A stretch of 36,159 bases of DNA from Propionibacteriaceae bacterium. Its GTDB lineage: Bacteria; Actinomycetota; Actinomycetes; Propionibacteriales; Propionibacteriaceae. Under the pieces are notes generated by a model. It was not told the DNA's origin. It worked only from the letters and a program-made list of their open reading frames with translations, and did not search any database. Below are positions 21,484 to 29,678 of this stretch, piece by piece. The stretch is from positions 1 through 36,159 of the forward strand of contig JAUNVL010000016.1 in NCBI GenBank assembly GCA_030537675.1, in the 5' to 3' direction. Numbering within the stretch: position 1 is the first letter of the stretch; each line of letters starts with the position of its first letter. Made by a program: the position numbers and the translations under genes.

Positions 21484-22791
21484 ATGGCTCTTTTCGGTTT
21501 TATGAAGCCCGCCGCTGCGGTCGAGGACGAGGCGCTCGAGGTCCCCGAAGTGGTGGAGGTGGAGGAGGACCCGCCCACCCTGCCGGAGGCGCCGGCACTG
21601 GACGCCAACGGCCTGCGCAGCGTCGCCGACCACGTGACCTACCTGCTCAGCCTCGTGTCGCCGCTGAGGCCGTTCGGCATGGGGCTGCTGGAAGCGTGGG
21701 ACCAGGTGATGTGCGAGGACATCGATTCGATGACCAACGTGCCGCCCAACAACACCTCGAAGGTGGACGGCTATGCGATTCGGGCGGCTGATCTGGGTGA
21801 AGGACATCCCCAGTCGCTGGAGTTGGTGGAAGCCTCTGCGCGGCTAGCGGCCGACTCCGCAGCCGCGGTGGGGGCAGGTGACGTCCTGCCTCGTGGTGCG
21901 ACCGCTGTGCTCCCCGCCAGCTTCGGGAGGGTCGAGGCAGGGCGGGTGCACATCATCGACGCCGTCCTCGAGGGGGACTACGTCCGCGCAGCCGGTGAAC
22001 ACATGGCCGTCGGGACGCGACTCCTGAGTCAGGGCGACGTCCTCAGCGACCGCGCCATCGGACTGATGGCGAGCGCCGGAATCGACCGTGTCCTGGTCCG
22101 ACCACGACCACGGGTGGTGGTGGTGAGCTCGGGTGCTGAACTCGTCGAGCCCGGCAGTCAGGTGCACCATGGGGAGGACACCGACTCCAACTCGTTCATG
22201 ATCGCCGCCGCTGCACGGGCGGCAGGTGCGACGGTGTTCCGCGTGGCTCTGCATTCGAGCGACCCCGAGGCCTTGCGCGCCACCATCACTGATCAACTGA
22301 TCCGGGCGGACCTGCTCATCTCCACCACCTCCGGGCGCCGGGAGGACTATGAGGCTGTGGCTCAGGCCATGGCGGAACTCGGTCTGACGGACACAGTCGA
22401 GGTCGCCATGTCTCCGGGGCGCACCCAGACGTTCGGGTTGATCGGGGTGGAGCGGGTTCCCATGGTCATGTTGCCGGGAAACCCCATCAGCGCCTACGTG
22501 TCGTTCCACGCATTTGTCAGGCCGCTGATCCGTCGTCTCGCCGGGGCCAGCGAGCACAGGACCGTGGTGCGGGCGGTTGCGGGGACACCACTGCAATCGG
22601 TTCGCGGCCTCACTCGCCTGCTGCGCGGTCACCTCGTCACCGATTCCCATGCGGCCAGCGTGGATCTTGTCTCGGACCCGCACGCCATGGCGGAACTCTC
22701 CCGCAGCAACGCCCTGATCGTCATGGACGAGGACGTGGAGAACGTCAATGCGGGTGAACACGTCACGTGTTGGCCGCTGGAGGACACCTGA
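21484..22791 (+). CDS. glp: MoeA-like divisome protein Glp (gephyrin-like)
   Basis: A 435-residue MoeA/gephyrin-fold protein. Context marks it as Glp, which in Corynebacterium binds FtsZ and a membrane partner (GlpR, SepX in Streptomyces) at the division site. The partner gene follows at 22881. MoeA motifs are degenerate: SKVDGYAIRAADL replaces S-A-M-D-G-Y-A, and the SGGVSVGDYD loop is TTSGRREDYE. SPGRTQTFG replaces the P-G-K-P segment, while LPGNPISAYVSF is kept. Residues 1-40 are an acidic, proline-rich extension (VEDEALEVPEVVEVEEDPP) not found in canonical MoeA. The canonical MoeA at 2657 covers Moco synthesis, freeing this copy for another role. The gene order cyclo-ligase, glp, sepX is conserved in actinobacteria; the usual acetyltransferase between glp and sepX is absent. 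Confidence 0.85.
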   Translation: MALFGFMKPAAAVEDEALEVPEVVEVEEDPPTLPEAPALDANGLRSVADHVTYLLSLVSPLRPFGMGLLEAWDQVMCEDIDSMTNVPPNNTSKVDGYAIRAADLGEGHPQSLELVEASARLAADSAAAVGAGDVLPRGATAVLPASFGRVEAGRVHIIDAVLEGDYVRAAGEHMAVGTRLLSQGDVLSDRAIGLMASAGIDRVLVRPRPRVVVVSSGAELVEPGSQVHHGEDTDSNSFMIAAAARAAGATVFRVALHSSDPEALRATITDQLIRADLLISTTSGRREDYEAVAQAMAELGLTDTVEVAMSPGRTQTFGLIGVERVPMVMLPGNPISAYVSFHAFVRPLIRRLAGASEHRTVVRAVAGTPLQSVRGLTRLLRGHLVTDSHAASVDLVSDPHAMAELSRSNALIVMDEDVENVNAGEHVTCWPLEDT

Positions 22792-22880
22792 GGTCGAAAA
22801 TGACGTGAATTCGGCGGTGGTTTGACCTCTCTCGGGGCGTCGCCGTGCCAAATTACACCGATGATGTTTAAGTAGGTGGC

Positions 22881-23642
22881 GTGCTAGCCGGAATCGTGAT
22901 TTTCATCCTGGTCGTCGCCGGGCTGGCTTTTGGGCTGCCGTGGCTCTCCACCCATCGAGACGTCCCTGACGACATCGACGGTCACCCCTCCAAGCGGTTC
23001 TCCACGTCGATGCGCATCATGCACCGCGAGGTGGTGGTGCAGGCGGAGTCCGAGGATGTGGTGGAGGTCTCGACGCCGCTCACGCGCCAGGCTGAGCTCA
23101 CGGAGCTGCGGTCGCACGCCGCTGCTGCGGCCCGTCGTCGTGGCCGCATTGCCCTCCTGTTGGCGTTCGCCGCCGTCGTGCTGGGCGGGCTGTCGGTGGC
23201 TGGTGTTGTTCCTGTCTGGACCTTCGTCGTACCGGCTGGATTCCTCGCGGGTTTCCTCATCGTCGCGCGCTTCAGTGTCCGTTCGATGCAGGCGTCGCTG
23301 GATGCCCGGGGACGGCGCGTCCGTGACGGGTACGGCGACGAGGACACGAGCGTCATTGACCTTGGACGTGGTGAGGTGCCGCTGGAGATCGCCGTCGACC
23401 TCAGCGCCCCGCACCACGCGGGTGCGCTCTGGGACCCCATTCCCGTCACCGCCCCCACCTATGTGTCAAAGCCGCTCGTGCCACGCACGGTGCGGACCAT
23501 CGACCTGTCGGCCCCCGTGGTCGCCATCACGCCGGTGGTGCCCACTGCGGACAATCCGAACCGCGACGTCGAGGAACTGGAACTCGAGGACACCCAGGCC
23601 AACAACATGTATCACTTGCAGCAGCGCGCTGTCGGGGAGTAG
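22881..23642 (+). CDS. sepX: Divisome membrane protein SepX/GlpR
   Basis: A 253-residue membrane protein. Residues 1-20 form an N-terminal helix (LAGIVIFILVVAGLAFGLPWL), then HRDVPDDIDGHPSKRFSTSMRIM, a conserved linker of the family. Two further helices lie around residues 88-133, followed by an acidic, proline-rich cytoplasmic tail ending in NMYHLQQRAVGE. This layout matches SepX of Streptomyces and GlpR of Corynebacterium, membrane anchors that recruit Glp and FtsZ-linked factors. The GTG start has AGGTGG immediately upstream with poor spacing and a TTAAGT -10-like element seven bases before it, so a leaderless start is possible. Confidence 0.85.
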   Translation: MLAGIVIFILVVAGLAFGLPWLSTHRDVPDDIDGHPSKRFSTSMRIMHREVVVQAESEDVVEVSTPLTRQAELTELRSHAAAAARRRGRIALLLAFAAVVLGGLSVAGVVPVWTFVVPAGFLAGFLIVARFSVRSMQASLDARGRRVRDGYGDEDTSVIDLGRGEVPLEIAVDLSAPHHAGALWDPIPVTAPTYVSKPLVPRTVRTIDLSAPVVAITPVVPTADNPNRDVEELELEDTQANNMYHLQQRAVGE

Positions 23643-23707
23643 CGGCGGCGCCGTCGAATCGACGTGCGCAGCAGCCCGGTGATAGCATCGTCTCGCTGTT
23701 CAAGCTT

Positions 23708-23780
23708 GGGGCTATGGCGCAGTTGGTAGCGCGTCTCGTTCGCATCGAGAAGGTCAGGGGTTCGAATCCCCTTAGCTCCA
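23708..23780 (+). tRNA. tRNA-Ala (CGC anticodon)
   Basis: A 73-base cloverleaf. The acceptor stem GGGGCTA pairs with TAGCTCC and contains the G3:U70 pair that identifies alanine tRNAs. The D arm is GCGC/GCGC, the anticodon stem TCTCG/CGAGA encloses the loop TTCGCAT (anticodon CGC, codon GCG), and the T arm carries GGTTCGAATCC. The 3' CCA is encoded at 23781-23783. A TAGCAT -10-like hexamer lies about 20 bases upstream. The downstream pseudogene might reflect recombination near this tRNA, but I saw no duplicate of its 3' end. Confidence 0.95.
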
Positions 23781-24016
23781 CCACCACGTTGATTTTGCCT
23801 CCAGAACCTGGCTTCACGGTCGGGATCCGGAGGCATTTCGCGTCCACACGCCTATCGTTGAACGCACTGAGCGTGACAGATTGATCTGGCAGAAGCAGAG
23901 GCACCGCTCGGGCCGCTTGCACCCTGGGCAGCCGTGGCTGTCTTCGGCGCGGCCACCATGGTGAACCAGGGTGGACGACGGCGCTCTCTGAGCCGACAGA
24001 AGATGAACTCGGTATC

Positions 24017-25302
24017 TCACTCAGCGAGGTCGTAGATGGCGTCCTCATCCTTCGGGTAGCCGACGGGGAGGTCCTCCTCCCGGAATCCTGGCATCCTTCC
24101 AGCCGGGATGACGGCGAGAAGGGCCAGTGCGGCAAGGACGAGGAGCGTGATTTTCAGCGCCCGGAGCCTCGCGGCCGTGTAGATGAGAACTGCCTTGTCC
24201 ACCTCTTCGGCTGACGCAGTGGTTTCTGACAGCACGGTTCCCGATTGATCGTTCGTGATGAAGTTGATGTTGTCGAGGTTCACCTGACTCATTACCTCAG
24301 GGGTGATGTCAGGGGAGGAGAATGCCTGGCTGGTCACCAGTCCACCAAGCAGTCCCACTGCCAAAGCGGTGGCGACCGAGATGCCGGCGCTACCGGGGTG
24401 CCCACGAAGAGCATCGTCATCATGCAGTAGATCGTGGCCTTCTCGCCAGCGGACCGGAACACGCTGAGGTTGAGCAGGGGTGGTCGATGGGCCTTCATGC
24501 GCTTGCGCGTGCGGACGAAGAACGCCTGGGCGAAGACTGCTCCAGCCACCAGCAGCAAGGGCACGGGTGACATGCCTGCGAGGTTGAAGGGCGCCTCTGC
24601 TGTTGCGGCGATGAATCCCCAGGCGTTGAGACCGCTGAAACCGAAACTGATGAGGATCACCGAGGTCGCGGCCAGCGCTGCACCACCCCAGTCGATGACC
24701 AGATCGCGCTGCGCCTCAATGGGCTTCAGCAACCAGCTGAGGCTGAAGTTCAGCAGACCCAGAACCGCCATCAGGACGAACGACCACCGCCACCCGATGG
24801 TGGAGGCGAACCAACCGGCAATGAGCAGTGAGATGACCTGCGCCAGGGGAATCGCCGACGCCAGGAATCCAATTGCCTGTGCCTGCTGCTTCCCGCGATA
24901 GTTGCTGGCGATGAGCACAGTGAGTGCGGGGGCTGACAATGCCACCGACGCCCCGGAAAGAGCCTGCGCGATGAACAGGGTGGTCCCGTTCTGGGCAGTC
25001 GCAATGAGCAGTGCGGCGACACCAGGAATGAGGACACCGATCTGGAAAGCGCGACGCACTCCGAATTTCGCTCCAATCTTCGCGCCCAGCAAAATGAATG
25101 ACGCCATGGCGAAGGTGCCGGTGGTGAGGGCTGTGCCAACGGCGGTGGCAGGTATGTCCAGGTCCTCGGTGATCCCGGAGATGGAGACGTTGAATGCGTT
25201 GAAGGACAGCTGGATCTGACACAACATGACGATCATGAGTGGCAGCCACGAGGCCTTGGTGGCGGTCTCTGTGGGCGGACTGGAAACTGTGGAACCCGAC
25301 AT
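24017..25302 (-). pseudogene. Decayed DHA2-type MFS transporter
   Basis: A disrupted drug-exporter-like major facilitator gene. The first reading frame (25302 to about 24400) encodes the N-terminal helices normally, including the motif-C-like AQALSGASVALSAPALTVLIAS segment and a GWRWSF loop. It continues to ATIYCMMTMLFVGTP and then shifts into a nonsense tail ending near 24334. The second frame resumes with PGSAGISVATALAVGLLGG and continues to 24017, giving the typical C-terminal DHA2 extracytoplasmic loop, last helix and cytoplasmic tail. About four helices that should lie between the two parts are missing, so the lesion is an internal deletion with frameshift at about 24390-24400. Ribosome-binding site and promoter remain. 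A sequencing error alone could not explain the missing section. Confidence 0.8.
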
Positions 25303-25339
25303 GGCCGAACCTCCTGGGCGCTGGTGTGCCGGACGTGTG

Positions 25340-25359
25340 GCGGCCCTCCATTGGGCCGC
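25340..25359 (-). repeat. Perfect inverted repeat in the leader of the MFS pseudogene
   Basis: GCGGCCC and GGGCCGC form a seven-pair perfect stem with a six-base loop. It lies in the untranslated leader between the promoter at 25390-25418 and the start at 25302. No T tract follows, so it is more likely a regulatory or stabilising structure, or an operator, than a terminator. Confidence 0.35.
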
Positions 25360-25389
25360 TCATCACGCACTGCTTTTGCACTGTGGTTG

Positions 25390-25418
25390 ACGCTAGTTGA
25401 GGCCTGCGGGGCTGGCAA
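25390..25418 (-). promoter_or_regulatory. Promoter of the MFS pseudogene
   Basis: On the minus strand TTGCCA and TAGCGT are separated by exactly 17 bases, a good -35/-10 pair. Transcription would start near 25383, giving an 80-base leader to the ATG at 25302, which has AGGAGG nine bases upstream. Confidence 0.45.
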
Positions 25419-25470
25419 CGATGTTGCTTCGCTGTCGGTGCCAACCACCCCGGAAGGGGGAGGGAACGAC

Positions 25471-26745
25471 TTAAGCCCGGCGGTGTTGCGTGGGCTCTGG
25501 CGGATGGGTCTCGTACATCCGCATGGCAACGACGATGGCAGCCACGGCGCTGACTGCCGCTGCACCCCAGACTGCGGCGTGGAGTCCCAGCATGTCGGCG
25601 ATGATGCCTCCGAGGACGGCGCCGAAGGCGTAACCGAGGTCCCGCCAGACGCGGTATACACCGACGGCGCGTCCCCGCCACAGGGGGTGGGCGACGTCGC
25701 CGATCACGGCGAGCAGCGTGGGGTAGACCATCGCGGACCCTGCGCCCAACAACATGGCGCCAGCTGCCCAGACGCCGAAACCGTCGCCGACTGCGATCAC
25801 CGCCAGTGCGGTGGCCTGCGTGGCCATTCCGGCGGTGATGATGTGTTTGCGGCCGATCCGGTCCGACAGCGCACCGGTGACGAGCTGACCGGCGCCCCAC
25901 GTGGCGGGATAGAGGGCGAAGAGCAGTCCGATCCTGTCAATGGGCAGGTCCGCCGTGGCGAACAGCAGAGGGAAGAGCCCCCAGGAGAGCCCGAAGTTGA
26001 GGTTGTTGACGAGCCCCGCCTGGCATGCGGACGACATCGCGGGTTCACGGAGGCTGGTCTGGAGGACGATCTGGCGATCGGACAGCCCTGCGTGGAGGTG
26101 GTCGTGCAGGCCGTCTGGACGGGCCACGTGTTGGCCCGCGTCGAGGATGGCGTGGCCGCGGGTCTCCCGCACGAACACCCCTGAGAGCAGCAGGGCCAGG
26201 GCCGTGTAGGAGAGACCGAGCAGGAACGGGGCGGGACGCAGGCCGTACTCAGCTGCAAGGTAGCCGGCCAGCAATGACGTGACAGCCACGGCTCCATAGC
26301 CTGCTGCTTCGTTCAACCCCATCGCCAACCCTCGCTGGCGTGGGCCCACGAGGTCGATCTTCATCACGACGGTGGTGGACCAGGTCAGTCCCTGGTTGAT
26401 CCCCAGCAGGACGTTGGCCGCCACCACCCAGCCCCAACTCGGTGCCCAGATCAGCATCAGCGGCACGGGTATTGCGAAGAGCCAGCCCACCAGCAGAACA
26501 GGTTTGCGGCCGTAGCGGTCGGAGAAGGTGCCCGCGAAGTAGTTGGCGATCGCCTTGGTGATCCCGAAGGCAGCGACGTAGGTGAAAATGAAGGTGTAGC
26601 CGGTCAGCCCGAAGACGTCCGTTGCCAACAGGGGCAACACGGTCTGCTGTTGCCCCACCATCCCGCCGACAAGCGCGTTGATTGCCACCAACAGCGTGAA
26701 CTGGGCAGCGTTGGCGCGGAGTCCCAGGCGCGGACGTGCGTCCAC
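25471..26745 (-). CDS. MFS transporter at the end of the sulfur operon
   Basis: A 424-residue, 12-helix major facilitator protein. Motif A occurs in both halves (FAGTFSDRYGRKPVLL and GALSDRIGRKHII). A basic loop between helices 6 and 7 contains several histidines (HVARPDGLHDHLHAG), which may sense or bind a ligand. The substrate is not recognisable. It starts with GTG directly after the rhodanese stop with no intervening bases, so it is probably co-translated with the sulfur operon and may export a sulfur oxyanion or related product. An unrelated drug exporter is also possible. Confidence 0.82.
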   Translation of the reverse strand: MDARPRLGLRANAAQFTLLVAINALVGGMVGQQQTVLPLLATDVFGLTGYTFIFTYVAAFGITKAIANYFAGTFSDRYGRKPVLLVGWLFAIPVPLMLIWAPSWGWVVAANVLLGINQGLTWSTTVVMKIDLVGPRQRGLAMGLNEAAGYGAVAVTSLLAGYLAAEYGLRPAPFLLGLSYTALALLLSGVFVRETRGHAILDAGQHVARPDGLHDHLHAGLSDRQIVLQTSLREPAMSSACQAGLVNNLNFGLSWGLFPLLFATADLPIDRIGLLFALYPATWGAGQLVTGALSDRIGRKHIITAGMATQATALAVIAVGDGFGVWAAGAMLLGAGSAMVYPTLLAVIGDVAHPLWRGRAVGVYRVWRDLGYAFGAVLGGIIADMLGLHAAVWGAAAVSAVAAIVVAMRMYETHPPEPTQHRRA

Positions 26746-27111
26746 CTAGGAAACGATGGTGATGCCGGTCGCGTCCGCAGCTTCTTCCAACGATCCCAGG
26801 TTGGTGGCGTTGGGGAATCCGGCGTCCTTCATCAAGGAGACCGCCTGGCCCGAGCGATTTCCCGAGCGGCAGTACACGAGGTACTCGGCGTCGGGGTCGA
26901 GCTGGGGGAGTGCCGCCGCGAACTCGCCACTGGTGAGATCGAGGAGCTGGGCGCCCTCCAGGTGGCCTGCAGCGTATTCCTCGGGTGTCCGCACGTCGAT
27001 GACCACCGTGGTGTCGTTGACGGCGACGTCCGCGGCGTCCCCCTGCGTGCAGCCAGAGAGGCTCAGGGGCAGGACGACAGCGCCGAGAAGGATGGCAATG
27101 GTGCGAAGCAT
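26746..27111 (-). CDS. Rhodanese-domain lipoprotein
   Basis: A 121-residue single-domain rhodanese. It begins with a lipoprotein signal peptide (lipobox LSGC, modified Cys21) and is therefore anchored outside the membrane. The active-site loop YCRSGNRSG contains catalytic Cys81. Rhodaneses transfer sulfane sulfur between thiosulfate, persulfides and acceptors. AAGGAC about five bases upstream of the ATG supports this start; a longer in-frame reading has composition unlike a real protein. It lies between the TauE-type exporter and the MFS gene in the sulfur operon. Confidence 0.9.
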   Translation of the reverse strand: MLRTIAILLGAVVLPLSLSGCTQGDAADVAVNDTTVVIDVRTPEEYAAGHLEGAQLLDLTSGEFAAALPQLDPDAEYLVYCRSGNRSGQAVSLMKDAGFPNATNLGSLEEAADATGITIVS

Positions 27112-27184
27112 GGATGTCCTTTGGGTGTGTGGGCTGTGCGACGGATCGCGCGGCCCGATTGTTATGTGAAGAATACGCACGGCA

Positions 27185-27973
27185 TCATCCTCCGGCGAAG
27201 AGGGACAGGACGCGGGGTACCTCCTGCACCAGCACGATGGCACCCATCGCCAGCACGAAGAATCCGAATCCCTTGCGCAACGATGCCCCTGGGATCCGCC
27301 CCGCCAGGGCCGAGCCGATGAACGAGCCGACGACTGCCATCGCGGTGAAGGCCAGCACGATCGGCCACTGCATCTGCACGGAGAAGAGATAGCCGGCGAG
27401 CCCTGCAAAGGACTTCATCGACATGACGAGAAGTGATGTGCCCACGGCCACAGCCATGGGGAGCCCGCCCAGGAGATTCAGCGCCGGCACGATGAGGAAT
27501 CCGCCGCCAGCACCCACGAGTCCCGTCGCGATGCCCACGAGGGCACCGTCGAGGATGACGCGCACCAGCGGCAGTGCCTTGGGCTCCTCCGATGTGTCCC
27601 CGGCGCCCTTCTTGGGTCCGCGGATCATCGCCGTGGCAGTGGCGATCATCATGATGGCAAACAGAATCATCAGCACTGCGCCGTTGATGAAACCGCCGAT
27701 GAGTCCACCCGTGAAGGCGCCAGCCATGGCTGCCAGGCCAAAGATCACGCCGGTTTTCCAGCGAACCCGTTGTGCTCTCGCGTGGGAGTAGAGGCCAACA
27801 ACGCTCGTGATGCCGACGATGAAGAGGGAGGAGGCGATGGCTTCCTTCGGGGGCATGCCAATCACATACGTCAGGATGGGCACGGCGAGGATCGAGCCCC
27901 CGCCGCCCAGCAGCCCGAGCGATACGCCGACCACTATGGCGAGCAGCAGGGCAACGATGATTCCTGTGTCCAT
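27185..27973 (-). CDS. TauE/SafE-family sulfite/sulfur exporter
   Basis: A 262-residue membrane protein with about eight helices and two repeated halves, each starting with a glycine-rich motif (GLLGGGGSILAVP and GLVGAGGGFLIVP), the hallmark of TauE/SafE (DUF81) permeases. Members export sulfite, sulfoacetate or related sulfur anions. It begins five bases after the persulfide dioxygenase stop, with no good ribosome-binding site, so translational coupling is likely. Sulfite or thiosulfate produced by the upstream enzyme is the inferred substrate, as in staphylococcal cst operons, which include a TauE gene. Confidence 0.9.
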   Translation of the reverse strand: MDTGIIVALLLAIVVGVSLGLLGGGGSILAVPILTYVIGMPPKEAIASSLFIVGITSVVGLYSHARAQRVRWKTGVIFGLAAMAGAFTGGLIGGFINGAVLMILFAIMMIATATAMIRGPKKGAGDTSEEPKALPLVRVILDGALVGIATGLVGAGGGFLIVPALNLLGGLPMAVAVGTSLLVMSMKSFAGLAGYLFSVQMQWPIVLAFTAMAVVGSFIGSALAGRIPGASLRKGFGFFVLAMGAIVLVQEVPRVLSLFAGG

Positions 27974-27978
27974 AGGTG

Positions 27979-29391
27979 TCAGGCAGCCACGGGGGCGTTG
28001 CCCTGGAGATCCAGCCACTCGACGTAGCCGCCCTCAATCTCCGCCACATCGAAGCCCTTGCGGCGCAGGGCACCGGCCGCGACGCTGTTGCGCACGCCCG
28101 TCTGGCAGTACGTCAGGATGGTTCCGCGCTCAGGAAGCTGGTCCAGGTGCCACATGACGCGGCCGCCACTCAACTGCTTCGCTCCGGGCAGGTGGCCCTC
28201 AGAGAATTCCGTCTTGTTGCGCATGTCCAGCAGCATCACGTGGTCGAAACTGTCGATCTCCTTGGGCTTCACCACCGTTGGCCTCACGAGCTCGAAGTCC
28301 GTCAGCGACGGGATGTAACCCTTGACCGTGTCGATGCCCACGCGGATGAGGTGATCCCGCAGTTCTGCGGCGTGTTCGGCGTCGTCCGCCAGCAGCACGA
28401 GTGGACGATTCTCCACCTCGGGGTTGTAGACCCACGCGCCGTAGCTTGCAGCTTTGTCGACTCCGGGGATGTTGAGCGAGCGCTCGACGGTTCCTCCGTG
28501 CACCTCGCTGTGGTGGCGGGTGTCCACCAGGATGCTGAGATCGCTCGCCAGCTCAGCCTGGAGTTGTTCGGGGGTGTATTCGATCAGTTCGGCAGGTTCG
28601 CCGATCACTGCGGGGCCCACCTTGTTCTGCACCTTCATGCGGCCGAAGTAGGCGTGCGCGTCGGGCTGACCGCTGAGCAACTCGTCGATGAAGCCCTGCT
28701 CGTCGTTGTTCCTGAGGTACGTGCTCCACCAGGAGAATGCGCGCTCATAGCCCACCGTGGAACTCGGGATCGAGCCCAGCGCCTTGCCGCAAGCGCTACC
28801 GGCGCCATGTGCAGGCAGGACCTGGACGTAGTCGGGGAGCGTGAGGAAGCGGTCGCGCAGGCTCCTGAACAGGTCCTTTGCGCCGCCAAAGCGGGTATCC
28901 ACACCTCCGGCGGCCTCGTCGAGCAGGTCTGGACGTCCCAGGTCTCCCACGAAGACGAAGTCGCCGGTCAGCATGAAGCCGGGCTCGGTGGCCTGCGCGC
29001 CGTCGGTGATGAGGAAGGACATGTGCTCGGGAGTGTGGCCGGGCGTGTGCACAGCCTTGACGGTGATGTTGCCCAGCGTGATCTCGTGGCCGTCCTTCAT
29101 GCGGATGGCCTCGTCGAAGGCGGCGCCGTACGTCCAGTCTTGCCCGCCCTCGTCGGAGACGTACATCGGCGCACCCGTGCGGGCGGCGAGTTCACGTGTC
29201 CCGGAGAGGTAGTCGGCATGGATGTGGGTCTCCGTGACCCCGGTGATGGTCATGCCGTTCTTCTCGGCGATCTCCAGGTAGATGTCGAGATCGCGCCGGG
29301 GGTCGACCACGAGGGCCTCACCCTTGGCCTGGCAGCCGATGAAGTAGCTTGCCTGGGCAAGATCCGTGTCGTAGATGCGCTCCAACAGCAT
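27979..29391 (-). CDS. CstB-like persulfide dioxygenase-rhodanese fusion
   Basis: A 470-residue cytoplasmic enzyme predicted to oxidise persulfides to sulfite/thiosulfate. Residues 1-250 are a metallo-beta-lactamase domain with THIHADYLSG (His56, His58, Asp60), TPGHT (His119), LTGD (Asp144) and PAHG (His195), which fit the mononuclear iron site of persulfide dioxygenases. Residues about 270-365 are a rhodanese domain with no active-site cysteine (VLLADDAEHAAEL). Residues about 375-462 are a second rhodanese with catalytic Cys429 (TYCQTGVRNS). This order matches CstB of Staphylococcus. AAGGAG lies five bases before the ATG. It is the core enzyme of the operon running leftward from 29627. Confidence 0.93.
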   Translation of the reverse strand: MLLERIYDTDLAQASYFIGCQAKGEALVVDPRRDLDIYLEIAEKNGMTITGVTETHIHADYLSGTRELAARTGAPMYVSDEGGQDWTYGAAFDEAIRMKDGHEITLGNITVKAVHTPGHTPEHMSFLITDGAQATEPGFMLTGDFVFVGDLGRPDLLDEAAGGVDTRFGGAKDLFRSLRDRFLTLPDYVQVLPAHGAGSACGKALGSIPSSTVGYERAFSWWSTYLRNNDEQGFIDELLSGQPDAHAYFGRMKVQNKVGPAVIGEPAELIEYTPEQLQAELASDLSILVDTRHHSEVHGGTVERSLNIPGVDKAASYGAWVYNPEVENRPLVLLADDAEHAAELRDHLIRVGIDTVKGYIPSLTDFELVRPTVVKPKEIDSFDHVMLLDMRNKTEFSEGHLPGAKQLSGGRVMWHLDQLPERGTILTYCQTGVRNSVAAGALRRKGFDVAEIEGGYVEWLDLQGNAPVAA

Positions 29392-29441
29392 GGGTGCTCC
29401 TTGTGATCAGTGGCGTTGCGGACGAATGGTGGGAGTCAGAT

Positions 29442-29627
29442 TCAGCGGCCGAACAGTCGGGCGAAGACTCCCGGGTTGTTTGCCTTGGCTGCGTCCCTCT
29501 CACTCTGGGAGTGTTTGCCACCGCACCAGTTGGCGGCGGGGACGCTGCGGCGCACCGCGTCGATGTGCGAGCCGCAGCCCGCCCAGGTGGTCTTCTTGCA
29601 AACCTTGCATGTGGCTGCGCTGCACAT
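29442..29627 (-). CDS. Small cysteine-rich protein heading the sulfur operon
   Basis: A 61-residue protein, MCSAATCKVCKKTTWAGCG onward, with Cys2, Cys7, Cys10, Cys18 and Cys35 and a terminal Phe-Ala-Arg-Leu-Phe-Gly-Arg. I recognise it as one of a common family of tiny actinobacterial proteins with the CK-x-C-x-K-T-T-W-x-G-C-G pattern, of unknown function. The cysteines could bind zinc or accept sulfane sulfur. A start ten codons upstream is in frame but gives a non-conserved extension. It lies just downstream of the two CsoR-type operators and 50 bases before the persulfide dioxygenase gene. Confidence 0.75.
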   Translation of the reverse strand: MCSAATCKVCKKTTWAGCGSHIDAVRRSVPAANWCGGKHSQSERDAAKANNPGVFARLFGR

Positions 29628-29659
29628 AAGTTCTCTTTCCTCTGGTGGAAGGCGCTTCA

Positions 29660-29673
29660 TACCCCCCGGGGTA
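29660..29673. promoter_or_regulatory. CsoR/CstR-type operator 1
   Basis: TACCCC-CC-GGGGTA is an inverted repeat of the type bound by CsoR-family repressors that sense copper or persulfides. It lies downstream of the -10 element at 29679-29684 and its centre is 23 bases from that of operator 2, about two helical turns. Confidence 0.55.
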
Positions 29674-29678
29674 CGACA

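Noticed and set aside
23708..24016. Phage or island attachment site at the tRNA-Ala 3' end
   Set aside because: No integrase gene and no second copy of the tRNA 3' end were seen in the window.
23527..24135. Minus-strand reading frames across the tRNA (peptides containing RGFEPLTF or KGIRTPDLL)
   Set aside because: These are the well-known artefacts of translating the antisense strand of a tRNA gene; the tRNA-Ala explains them.
27976..29406. Long plus-strand open frame opposite the CstB-like gene
   Set aside because: It is an antisense shadow; the minus-strand protein has complete catalytic motifs and a ribosome-binding site.
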